A stretch of 25,477 bases of DNA from Chara braunii. Taxonomy: Eukaryota > Streptophyta > Charophyceae > Charales > Characeae. The notes under the pieces were generated by a model, which did not search any database, was not told the origin of the DNA, and saw only the letters and a list, made by a program, of their open reading frames with translations. The DNA lies in contig BFEA01000391.1 of NCBI GenBank assembly GCA_003427395.1, forward strand, positions 209,445-234,921. Direction: 5' to 3'. Below, piece by piece: positions 9,384 through 17,768 of the stretch (position 1 is the stretch's first letter; every line of letters starts with the position of its first letter). A program made the position numbers and the translations under genes.

Positions 9384-9953
9384 ATGTACTTGGCCAAAAT
9401 GAGGCCCGGGTACCTCCGAAAGGGCCTAGTGGAAAAATTTTGCCTTGGGGGTACCTCGGTTCACCTCAAGGCACATGGGGAGGCCCATGGGCTGGCCGGA
9501 CTGCTGGTTTCAGCCTACATAAGTTGGGAATTCAGTCCGCCACATTCACAATTGCATGAGGAGTGCCCATGCTGTTCAAGTGAGCTCATAGGAACACTCT
9601 TTCACTTGGAGAGAGGAGAGGGGAACCCATGGAAGTTTGGGAGCTTAGAGGAGACTATGAGCTAGGGAGAGGAGCTCTAGAGGTTAGTGGTAGTGAGGCT
9701 GGCACTGGGGAGGTGATCCGCCATAGCCCCCAGGGTGTGAGGGGGAGAGAGAGGCTAGAGGGAGTCCCATTAGCCCTCCTAGAGGGGAGGACTCCATAGC
9801 CATAGTGAGATGAGTTTGCCATAGCTTTTTGTAGAGAGAGCGAGGAAGGAGAGAGAGGCTTGAGGAAGAAGGAAGCCATAGCCAAGGAAGTATTCGTGCA
9901 AGGAGGAACAAGCCTCATCAAGATTGAGACTCCATCTCCAAGACATCAACAAG
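9384..9953 (+). promoter_or_regulatory. Leader-like segment ending in a consensus 5' splice site
   Basis: A weak TATA-like CTACATAAG near 9515 precedes about 430 bp of purine-rich sequence. This ends in CATCAACAAG|GTGAGT, with GT at 9954-9955, a close match to the eukaryotic donor consensus. Downstream is a long pyrimidine-rich tract. The segment holds four GCCATAGC-like words (9720, 9794, 9818, 9875), a motif that also recurs in sense orientation in the LTRs and leaders of elements A and B. It may be the R/U5-leader part of an LTR element on the plus strand. No coding exon follows before the minisatellite. Confidence 0.4.
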
Positions 9954-9969
9954 GTGAGTGGAAGGAAGA

Positions 9970-10330
9970 AGGTTTTCCTTCTCCCTCTTCTTTTTCTTTT
10001 TCTTCTTCTTCTTTTTCCTCTCCTTCTTCGTCTTCTTCTTCTTATTCTACTTCTTTTTCCTCTTCTCCTTCTTCTTTTTGTTCTTCTTCTTCTTCCTCCT
10101 CTTCTTCTTCTCCTCCTTCCTTTTCTCCATTCTACTTCTTCTTCTCCTTCTTCTTCTTCTTCTTCTTCTTCTTCTCCTCCTCCTCCTCCTCCTTCTCTTA
10201 TCTTTCTTCTTCTTCTTCTTCCTTTTTCTCCTTTTCTTCTTCCTCTTCTTCTTCTTCTTCTCCTTCTCCTTCTTCTTCCTCTTCTTCTTCTTCTTCTCCT
10301 TTTCCTTCTTCTTCCTCTTCTTCTTCCCTC
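9970..10330. repeat. (TTC)n-rich trinucleotide tract
   Basis: About 360 bp of TTC/CTT/TCC triplets, entirely pyrimidine apart from a few bases. Open frames here encode only Ser, Phe, Leu or, on the other strand, Arg/Lys/Glu strings. They are compositional and not genes. Confidence 0.95.
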
Positions 10331-11767
10331 TGGTCTACTCTTACTCTTGCTTTTCACCCACATGCTAGTAGGTAGTGCTCCGATTCTTCTATGGATGACC
10401 TCTTGCTCAAAACTTGTGATTTGGTCTACTCTATCTCTTGTTTTTCACTCACATGCTCGTAGGTAGTACTCCGATTCTTCTATGGATGATCACTTGCTCA
10501 AAACTTGTGATTTGGTCTACTCTATCTTTTGTTTTTCACTCACATGTTAGTAGGTAGTGCTCTGATTCTTCTATGGATGATCTCTTGCTCAAAACTTGTG
10601 ATTTGGCTTACTCCAACTCTTGCTTTTCACTCACATGCTAGTNNNNNNNNNNNNNNNNNNNNNNNNNNNNNNNNNNNNNNNNNNNNNNNNNNNNNNNNNN
10701 NNNNNNNNNNNNNNNNNNNNNNNNNNNNNNNNNNNNNNNNNNNNNNNNNNNNNNNNNNNNNNNNNNNNNNNNNNNNNNNNNNNNNNNNNNNNNNNNNNNN
10801 NNNNNNNNNNNNNNNNNNNNNNNNNNNNNNNNNNNNNNNNNNNNNNNNNNNNNNNNNNNNNNNNNNNNNNNNNNNNNNNNNNNNNNNNNNNNNNNNNNNN
10901 NNNNNNNNNNNNNNNNNNNNNNNNNNNNNNNNNNNNNNNNNNNNNNNNNNNNNNNNNNNNNNNNNNNNNNNNNNNNNNNNNNNNNNNNNNNNNNNNNNNN
11001 NNNNNNNNNNNNNNNNNNNNNNNNNNNNNNNNNNNNNCTCCAATTCTTCCATGGATGATCTCTTGCTCAAAACTTGTGATTTGGTCTACTCTATCTCTTG
11101 TTTTTCACTCACATGCTAGTAGGTAGTGCTCCGATTCTTTTACGGATGATCTCTTGCTCAAAACTTGTGATTTGGTCTACTCTCTATCTTGTTTTTCACT
11201 CACATGCTAGTAGGTAGTGCTCCGATTCTTCTATGGATAATCTCTTGCTCAAAACTTGTGATGTGGTCTACTCCAACTCTTGCTTATCACTCACATACTA
11301 GTAGGTAGTACTCCGATTCTTCCATGGATGATCTCTTGCTCAAAACTTGTGATTTGGTCTACTCCAACTCTTGCTTATCATTCACATACTAGTACGTAGT
11401 GCTCTGATTCTTCTATGGATGATCTCTTGCTCAAAACTTGGGATTTGGTCTACTCCAACTCTTGCTTATCACTCACATACTAGTAGGTAATGCTCCGGTT
11501 CTTCCATGAATGATCTAATGCTCAAAACTTGTGATTTGGTCTACTCTATCTCTTGTTTTTCACTCACATGCTAGTAGGTAGTGCTCCGATTCTTCCATGG
11601 ATGATCTCATGCTCAAAACTCGTGATTTGGTCTACTTTATTTCTTGCTTTTCACTCATATGCTAGTAGGTAGTGCTCCAATTCTTCCATGGAGATCTTAT
11701 GCTCAAAACTTGTGATTTGGGTTACTTTATCTCTTGCTTTTCATCCACATAGTAGTAGGTAGTGCTC
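10331..11767. repeat. 91-bp minisatellite array
   Basis: Units marked by GTAGGTAGTGCTCC start at 10368, 10459, 10550 and 10641 before an N gap, then at 11028 (inferred), 11119, 11210, 11301, 11392, 11483, 11574, 11665 and 11755. The spacing is 91 bp, except 90 for the last. Units differ by scattered substitutions such as CTCTATCTCTTG versus CTCCAACTCTTG. Stops (TAG) occur in the repeat, so it is not protein-coding. No spacers alternate with the repeats, which excludes a CRISPR. Confidence 0.96.
10643..11037. other. Assembly gap (N run)
   Basis: 395 undetermined bases lie inside the 91-bp array. The repeat phase on the two sides implies 387 bp between unit starts, which is not a multiple of 91. 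The gap length is therefore probably an estimate. Confidence 0.99.
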
Positions 11768-11770
11768 CGG

Positions 11771-12337
11771 TCTCACGTATGCTACGAAGACATGTCCCTC
11801 TAACTGCTCCTTCTTAACTAATCGCGCGAACGCGGGAGCACTGAGACAGCAATGTGCCAAGGAGTTGTCTACTCTTGACACATGAAACAGACGGGCCGTC
11901 TTAACCTCGCCTGACGAACTAGGGAGCCTACACTCATGCTCTCTTAGGTGGAGTGTGGCCCCCGCTACCTTTCCCCAGTCCATACCTAAGACTATGTCAA
12001 AAGGGAGGTCATCCTGTACGAGGAGAGTCAGGGAATGGAGAACTTTCTCCGCTTTCCCATCTTTCTCTAGGCGAAAATATGTCGGGACTCCCTCTATGTC
12101 GTCCTCAACACGCATCGTGCGGTTGTCTGCGAGGACACTGACTATGGGGTCTGTTAACTTCTGGACTTTTAATCCTAGTCTTAGCTTCTTCAGCGTCGTA
12201 CGACTAATATAACTGGAGTAGCCCCTGAGTCTATAAGGGCTCCTACTCTACTTCTGAAAACTTCTACATCTACTAATACTAGTTGTCCTTTACTTTCCTT
12301 TTTCATTTTGGCCCAGGTCGGCATTCTTTCCTTCAAT
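11771..12337 (-). pseudogene. Element A retropepsin-like protease, truncated
   Basis: Aspartic protease region of a Ty3/gypsy polyprotein, which would cleave Gag-Pol. The catalytic triplet is GALIDSGAT, with the Asp codon at 12229-12231. Right after it the frame is lost near 12211-12217, where element B has one base more. The following sequence in the new frame aligns with B: VSVLADNRTMRVEDD, FRLEKDGKAEKV, and LPFDIVLGMDWG, the conserved C-terminal protease motif. Reading ends at ...VAYVRP, where the 91-bp minisatellite begins. RT, RNase H and integrase are absent, so the element was cut off here by deletion or rearrangement. Confidence 0.88.
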
Positions 12338-12339
12338 TC

Positions 12340-14496
12340 TTATGCCACGCCTGTGAGGGAAGTGCCTAGAGAGACGCTAACACAGGCAGTCTCTGGACAT
12401 GTAACTAGGTACCGGCCTGCAACCTCTGCCATAGGCTCATGTGGTGTGGGAGTTTCATGTTGGCGCTCGCTCGCTTCCCCACATGGCCTTGTTGTAGGGG
12501 CAGTTGCAACCCCTACCGGCGGCTGCCTTTTTGACCCTTGGGAAGCAGATCGGGCCTCTCTATACTTAGGACAATATTTGATAATGTGGGCCGGGTCACC
12601 GCAGTATATGCACTGACCCTGGTCCACACGTTGTTGCCATACGCGCTGGTCCATGCCCAAATCTTCCCATGGTCTGCCCTGTGGCAAGCCTGGGTGCCAT
12701 CCTGCTCTCCTTTGAGGTGATCTTCCACCTCTTCTCTGTGGTGACCGACTAAAACGTAAGCGATTTGGCAGGGGACCTTGACCCCTACCTCCCTCTTGGT
12801 AGTTCCTTTGGCCACCAACCCCCTGTGCGCCCTGTCCTCGACCACCAAAGGCCTGGCCCCTCTAGCCCTGGCCTCCTCCTCTACCTTGCGGCCTCCCTCC
12901 GGCCATGACAGCAGCGTAGGTCCTCCCCTGGCCCACGCCACTATCGTCCTCCTTATCCAGCCCCCACTCAATCTGACTGTAGGTGACTTCGTCGGTACCA
13001 CGCTCGTCTAAAGTGAGGATCAAATGATCCTTTGCCCTAACTTGGCCTGAGATGGTCCGACCTTTCCACTTTTTCCCTTTATCTAAGTCCTTGTGCCAGA
13101 AAGTGGACACTGACATTGACTTCGCTTCATACAACACCACCTCTCTACTCAGCGCATCATACATCATGGTGCGTTGTTGACTCTTGTCGAAGAAATTCCC
13201 TCGTAAGGGCTCTGGCATGGCACGATAAAATTGGACCAGTTGGGCCTCAGTGACCCCGTGGTCTTGGACGGTCACCAAGTCGTCCATAACTGCCTTGAGT
13301 GCTCACGCACTCCTCCACTGTCGTGAGTGGATTGTTTGCAGTTTATCTGAGGCCTTAACGCCTCTCCTGAGATCAGCAAAGCGCTCACGGAGGAGTTTGA
13401 AGAATTGAGGAAGGGGGGTGACTTTCGAATAAGCAACCACGTTGTTCTCACAACTGGCTGCACGCGCTAGGGACCTGGCCGAACTGGCCGCGTCATCTTT
13501 CAGGGCGTGGAAGGCTACCACGACCTGCTCCTCAGGCAAGATGTGTTGTAAATATACGTAACTATTGACATTAGCCTCCCAGTTATTGAAATTTTCTTTG
13601 GATTTCCCGCCATACGCATTTAGGAACTTGAGCTTCACAGACTCTTTTCGAGGACGCGCTTCGGCCTCTGCCGTGGCCACTATTTTGGCGCCTTCAATGG
13701 CGCCTGCACAGAACTTGTCTGCGCCATCTTTCAGCCTCCTAACTTCGGTCCCAACGTGGGTAACCACGTCGCGCGCAAACTCTCGAAACCCGGTCCGGAT
13801 GGAATGGAGGGCCACCTCTTGGCCCTTATTGGCTTGGTGTTGTTCAATCCAGGCATGACCCAAAGTCTCTACATAACTCAGAATCTTGTCTAATTTGGGC
13901 TGGGTATCCTTCTGCGCTTCCACTTCTTGCCTACACGACTGTATCTTTTCCACTTCCTTGACCATCTGGTTGGCCTCCTCCCTCCTCTTCTTCTTTTCCC
14001 TCGCCAGACGTAATTTCCACTCCAATCTCTTTTCATTTTCTAGCGTCCGGCGGTCCAGGCCCCTGGCTACGGCTTCTTTCTCCTCCCAAGGCATATATAA
14101 CGTTGCCTATTCGTCCTCTCCCAATGATAAATTAGCAACCCATTCGCTGATTTCTCTTTCCACCCACGAATCTTCTCCGTCCGTGCCACTGCTCTCTGCT
14201 CTCTCTCTCGTGCGCCTCCTCTCGAGGGGTCCTTCATCTTCTAATTTTTCCTCCTCTTCTGCTGCTTCTTCTTCGGCAACCCTCTTTTTCTCTTCCTCCT
14301 CCTGCTGTAATCTCATCATCTTCTCCTCCAATTTCTTCTTCTTCCCCGCCTGCTCCTCTGTGATTGCCTTCAACTTCGCCTACTTGAGCTCCTTCTTCTC
14401 CTTCGTCTCCCTTCTGTCTTGCATAATGGCGGCGGCTTGGTCCTGTTGAGCCTGACTATAGGGGTTAGTACTCTTCCCTCCACGGCTGTCAACCAT
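12340..14496 (-). pseudogene. Element A Gag with zinc knuckle, multiple stops
   Basis: Gag structural protein of a Ty3/gypsy element, which would form the virus-like particle and bind RNA. The start at 14494-14496 lies in an ACCATGG context and aligns with the element B start (MVDSRGG versus MVDTRTG). The N-terminus is a charged Glu/Lys/Arg coiled-coil segment. The capsid-like part includes FLNAYGGKSKENFNNWEANVN and KASDKLQTIHSRQW. A Gly/Arg/Gln-rich region leads to a CX2CX4HX4C knuckle (CIYCGDPAHIIKYC, 12571-12612). The frame is unbroken but carries stops at 14380 (TAG), 14107 (TAG), 13303 (TGA), 12862 (TAG) and 12340 (TAA). Element B has sense codons at the equivalent places. The protease continues in the same frame, so the ancestor probably made one Gag-Pol polyprotein. 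Confidence 0.9.
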
Positions 14497-15079
14497 GGTA
14501 TTAGGTGCACAACCCGACAGCTGTTCCACTCCTCACCACTTAGACTCTATCCCCTGACTGACACAACCTATTGACTCAATCTATAGACTACAGAATCCTG
14601 TCAACTAGGGTCACTAGCCTGGACCTACTCTAAGGCTGTCACTACAGGACTCAATACTGATCAGGAGGCATTTAAGGAGATCCCTTGTAACTCCTCAAGA
14701 ATTATTTAACGTCGTCGACAAGACGACGCGATCAGCAAGTCCTCTCAAGACTTAGACAGCTTGTTGTGCAGCCCACGGCTCGAATTTTGGGCCTACCGTG
14801 CCACACCGAGCAGCCCACCGGTCAGTACCGGTCCTTGGGAGGGTTCGTGTCCTCCAGGACAGTCGAGTCGTCAGACACAGTCTTTAGCCCTACTCAGCCC
14901 GTGTGGGTTTGGTCAACAAGGCCCTATCCTTCATACAAAGAGTTCCTACACTTGGACAGAAGAGACTCGATGCAAAAAGAAGAGACAGGCAGACTCAACA
15001 AGTACCACAGGGCATGTGCGCATCCATAGGGCGAGGGGACAGGCTGAAGGCTTGGCGAGAGTATACCAACTCTAGCTTG

Positions 15080-15196
15080 GTCAAACTGATGGTCAGTAGC
15101 TCCGGTCAACGCGTGGTCAACACTGGTCCGCACTTGGTCAACGCTGCAGTCAACCCCCGATCAACTCCCGATCAAATCCTGATCAACCCCGGTCAA
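15080..15196 (-). promoter_or_regulatory. Cluster of six W-box (TTGAC) cores, element A
   Basis: GTCAA, that is TTGAC on the sense strand, occurs at 15080, 15105, 15116, 15137, 15149 and 15192, mostly as TTGACC. TTGAC(C/T) is the known binding core of WRKY transcription factors. Three related TTGATC words lie between. The cluster recurs in element B. Binding is inferred from motif density only. Confidence 0.5.
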
Positions 15197-15523
15197 CTCC
15201 GTCGGTGAACACTTCGCCCGGCTATGGCTGTCGTCTTCTTCCTCACCAACCTCCGCTTTCTCTTCTCCCTCCTTCCTTTCTCCTTCTTCGCCTCTTTCTT
15301 CTTCCACCCCGGCTATCTTCTTTCTTTCTTTCTTTCTTTCTTTCTTTTTTCTTTTTTCTTTTTGTAGTCTCTCCCTTCACCTTTCTCAACAATGGTTTCC
15401 TTACTTCTCTCGGTCTCTCCCTCCTCCTCTACTACCGTTCCTCCTTCGTCACTACGTGTCCGAACTCGGTGGCTATGGTCGCCACCTTCTCCTTCGTGAA
15501 ACTGCACAACCAAACTTGTATCA

Positions 15524-15526
<3 letters not shown>

Positions 15527-15555
<29 letters not shown>
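15527..15555. repeat. (CT)n microsatellite in the element A leader
   Basis: An uninterrupted CT run, read as GA on the element's sense strand. It is separated by about 53 bp from a longer CT run. Confidence 0.95.
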
Positions 15556-15557
<2 letters not shown>

Positions 15558-15606
15558 TAACGATTGTCTTCAAGGCAGGTATGTGGCAACCAATCTTGTA
15601 TCGCTC

Positions 15607-15608
<2 letters not shown>

Positions 15609-15673
<65 letters not shown>
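15609..15673. repeat. (CT)n microsatellite in the element A leader
   Basis: A 65-bp CT run preceded by TTGTATCGCTCAA, which also precedes the CT run of element B at 24283. The array position is therefore conserved in the family. Confidence 0.95.
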
Positions 15674-15677
<4 letters not shown>

Positions 15678-15772
15678 GTCTTCTTCGCAGGTGTGCGCGG
15701 CGTCTTTCCTCCACAGTGCAGCTAGGGCGTACTTCTTTTTCACGGCGATGGCGCGTGGAAAAGCGGGTATCA

Positions 15773-15784
15773 GCTCCAATACCA
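15773..15784 (-). promoter_or_regulatory. Primer-binding site of element A
   Basis: The sense strand reads TGGTATTGGAGC one base after the LTR end (...GACTGCA). It matches ten of twelve positions of the usual plant initiator-Met primer site TGGTATCAGAGC. Position and match together support the call and fix the LTR 3' boundary. Confidence 0.7.
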
Positions 15785-16221
15785 ATGCAGTCAAACCCGC
15801 TTCCTTTCACACTTCACATGCATGTAAACAGGTAGCGGAGCAAACTGGCGACAAGCGCCCACTCACAACTCGAAGATATGGTAACCAAGAACACAGTTCA
15901 GATACAAGCTCACTTCAGATGGCTATGGCGCATCAGCGCCTGTACAACTCTTTGTTCGTCACTAGCCCAACTCTGCTGTTCACACACAGGATCACCCCGG
16001 ATATCCCACACGCAACTCACTGTACACACACGCCCACACACGCTATACCCTTCTCCCAGCTATGGCGGCTATGGCCGCTACTACCTCTACCGCTATGGCT
16101 AAGCTCTCCTTCGGCCCACTTCGTCTTCGGGCATACTGCAGACCACCTCGCACAAGTCGTTCAAGCAACGCTTCCGCATGGCTTACGCAGGAATGAATAA
16201 ATGGCTGGGCGCTGCCTCTTG

Positions 16222-16228
16222 ATTTATA
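16222..16228 (-). promoter_or_regulatory. TATA box of the element A LTR
   Basis: TATAAAT on the sense strand, in the middle of the LTR. The other LTR has the same word 908 bp away at the matching position, so it is a conserved promoter element. Confidence 0.7.
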
Positions 16229-16394
16229 CTTTTGTAACTCGTTGGTCTGCCCCTTCCCCATGCCAGTGGTGCACACAGTCCCATACGGTACTTGCTTGAC
16301 TGGACTAGGACTGACAAGGACTGGTACCGTGGACTCAGCACAGGTGGACTCCACCACTTGCCCACTTGCCTCAAGACTACTGTGAGCAATGTGT

Positions 16395-16441
16395 GAAGGG
16401 CCACTTCCGGAGCTTCCAGAAGTCTGTAGTCTTGGCCCTTC
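16395..16441 (-). repeat. LTR hairpin, element A
   Basis: The arms GAAGGGCCA (16395-16403) and TGGCCCTTC (16433-16441) are perfectly complementary around 29 nt. The LTR of element B keeps the pairing with a changed base pair (17344-17396). Confidence 0.7.
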
Positions 16442-16445
16442 GTCA

Positions 16446-16522
16446 CTGTAGCAGCTACGACCTTGACCCTTCAGGACTGTAGCAGCTACGACCTTGACCT
16501 TTCTGGAATCCTACAGCTACGA
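16446..16522 (-). repeat. 31-bp tandem repeats in LTR U3, element A
   Basis: Units beginning CTGTAGCAGCTACGACC occur at 16446 and 16477, with a degenerate third at 16508. They lie upstream of the TATA box in the sense direction, so they could act as enhancer repeats. Confidence 0.75.
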
Positions 16523-17129
16523 CTTCGAAAACTCACTAAGACCTCTATTTGACAGGTCTACAGATCGAACCCCTACAACCTACGGACCTACGACAATCTA
16601 CCAACTGTTACAAATACACAGGTCACGGGTTCAACTCTTGGGCTCGACACAGGTAGTGTACACAGGTAGGGTACGGACTAGGGATCAAGCCCTGGGATCT
16701 GCACTCGCTACTGCTAACAGGTCACTTCCACTTCACATACATGCAAACAGATGGGGATTCACACTGGCGCATGGCGCCCACTCAAAGCTTAGAGATATGG
16801 AAATCGAGAACATAGTTCAGATGCAAGTTCACTTCAACAGGCTATGGCGTATCGGCGCCTGAACATCCCAACCTTCGTCACTGTGTCCAACCCCACTGTT
16901 CACACACGCTCACTCTAGATCACCCTGAATACCACCACACACACACGCTTAGTCTTACTTCCTCCTACAACGGCTATGGCCGCACTACCACTACTGACTA
17001 TGGCTACGATCTCCCTTCAGCCCACTTCGTCTTCGGGCAACCTGCAGACCACCTTCGCACAAGACGTGGTAGCAGCGCTTCTGCATGGCTTACGCAGCGA
17101 ATGAATGAATGGCTGGATGCTGCTTCCTG

Positions 17130-17136
17130 ATTTATA
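17130..17136 (-). promoter_or_regulatory. TATA box of the element B LTR
   Basis: TATAAAT on the sense strand at the position equivalent to 16222-16228. It is followed by the shared CGTAAGCCATGC segment. Confidence 0.7.
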
Positions 17137-17343
17137 CTTCTGTTAGTGGCTGGTCTGCCCTTTTCCACCGGGCCCTTGGTGCACACAGTCCCACACAGTA
17201 CTTGCTGACTGGACTAGGGGAGACTGGGACTGGGTACCGCTGACTGCATGGGATGGTACCGCCGACTTGGTGCAGTCGCACTGCTGACTCGGTGCACTGG
17301 GCTTACCACTTGCCCACTTGCCTCTGGTCTGCTGTGGGCAATC

Positions 17344-17396
17344 TTCGAAAGGCCACTTCCAGACCTTCCGAAAGGCTGTGGACTTGGCCTTTCGAA
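17344..17396 (-). repeat. LTR hairpin, element B
   Basis: TTCGAAAGGCCA (17344-17355) pairs perfectly with TGGCCTTTCGAA (17385-17396), a 12-bp stem around 29 nt. Compared with element A, one G:C pair is A:T. Confidence 0.75.
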
Positions 17397-17397
17397 A

Positions 17398-17480
17398 CTG
17401 TAGCAGCTACGACCTTGACCTTTCAAGAATGTGGCAGCTACGACCTTGACCCTTCAGGACTCCAACAACTACGACCTCGA
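17398..17480 (-). repeat. 31-bp tandem repeats in LTR U3, element B
   Basis: CAGCTACGACCTTGACC units begin near 17398 and 17429, with a third degenerate unit near 17460. Same spacing and order as in the LTR of A. Confidence 0.75.
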
Positions 17481-17664
17481 CTATAAACTTTGACCCCTAC
17501 CCGACAGATCTATGGTTCAAGACCCGACGGACACATAGGTCTACGACAGACTACTACTGGCTCCTAAAACGCAGGTTACGAGTTCAAACACACACAGGGG
17601 TATTGTACACAGGTAGTGAGGTCTAGGGATCGAGCCCTGGGATCTACATCCACTACTGCAAAAG

Positions 17665-17768
17665 GGTGAAAACCGTTTAACTCCCGCCGGCCTAAATTCG
17701 AGGTCCTCCGATAATATTTCAGTCCCAGGCAGGACCTTTACCTTTTTTGTCTCTCTCATAGGCGCGAA
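17665..17768 (-). other. Element B 3' UTR
   Basis: A short non-coding interval between the chromodomain stop and the 3' LTR. A purine run with AAAAAAGG (17738-17760) sits just after the stop, but about 75 bp away from the LTR start. No tidy polypurine tract abuts the LTR. Confidence 0.5.

Larger units (their letters stand above)
14497..15772 (-). other. Element A leader (5' UTR)
   Basis: About 1.28 kb between primer-binding site and gag start, homologous over most of its length to the element B leader (23328-24385). It contains two GA/CT arrays, a CTTT run near 15322-15345, a cluster of TTGAC cores and GCCATAGC motifs. Plus-strand ORFs across it are low-complexity Ser/Leu/Phe strings and were not called. 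Confidence 0.7.
15786..16719 (-). repeat. 5' LTR of element A
   Basis: About 934 bp on the sense strand, starting TGTTAGCAG and ending GACTGCA, so it has the usual TG...CA ends. It aligns along its length with the adjacent unit 16721-17664. Shared landmarks are AGATCCCAGGG near the start, 31-bp tandem repeats (16446-16522), a hairpin (16395-16441), TATAAAT (16222-16228), CGAAGACGAAGTGGGC, and clustered GCCATAGCC motifs. The leader and gag of element A follow downstream. Confidence 0.8.
16721..17664 (-). repeat. 3' LTR of element B
   Basis: A ~944-bp unit lying 105 bp after the element B stop codon and homologous to 15786-16719. Its 5' end (CTTTTGCAGTAG) corresponds to TGTTAGCAGTAG of LTR A. 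Its 3' end lacks the last ~12 bp (GTTTGACTGCA) and abuts the TG start of LTR A. It has the same TATA word, 31-bp repeats and hairpin. The two LTRs carry many substitutions and small indels relative to each other, so the duplication is not recent. Confidence 0.8.

Noticed and set aside
9860-10466. Ser/Phe/Leu-rich and Arg/Lys-rich ORFs over the TTC tract
   Set aside because: Pure low-complexity translation of a trinucleotide repeat.
10529-11126. ORFs spanning the N gap
   Set aside because: They consist mostly of undetermined residues and the 91-bp repeat contains stops.
10331-11767. CRISPR-like array
   Set aside because: The 91-bp units are contiguous, with no unique spacers, and the context is eukaryotic.
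12513-13001. 162-codon minus-strand ORF overlapping the Gag tail of element A
   Set aside because: It is out of frame with the zinc knuckle and protease; the element B alignment shows the real frame is the one containing CIYCGDP.
15579-15690. Plus-strand 112-nt intron (GCAG|GTATGT ... CTTCGCAG)
   Set aside because: It is antisense to element A, and element B lacks the donor, so it is probably a by-product of the CT tract.
15205-16200. 331-codon plus-strand ORF over the element A leader and LTR
   Set aside because: Ser/Leu/Phe low complexity from CT and CTTT tracts, antisense to a clear LTR and leader.
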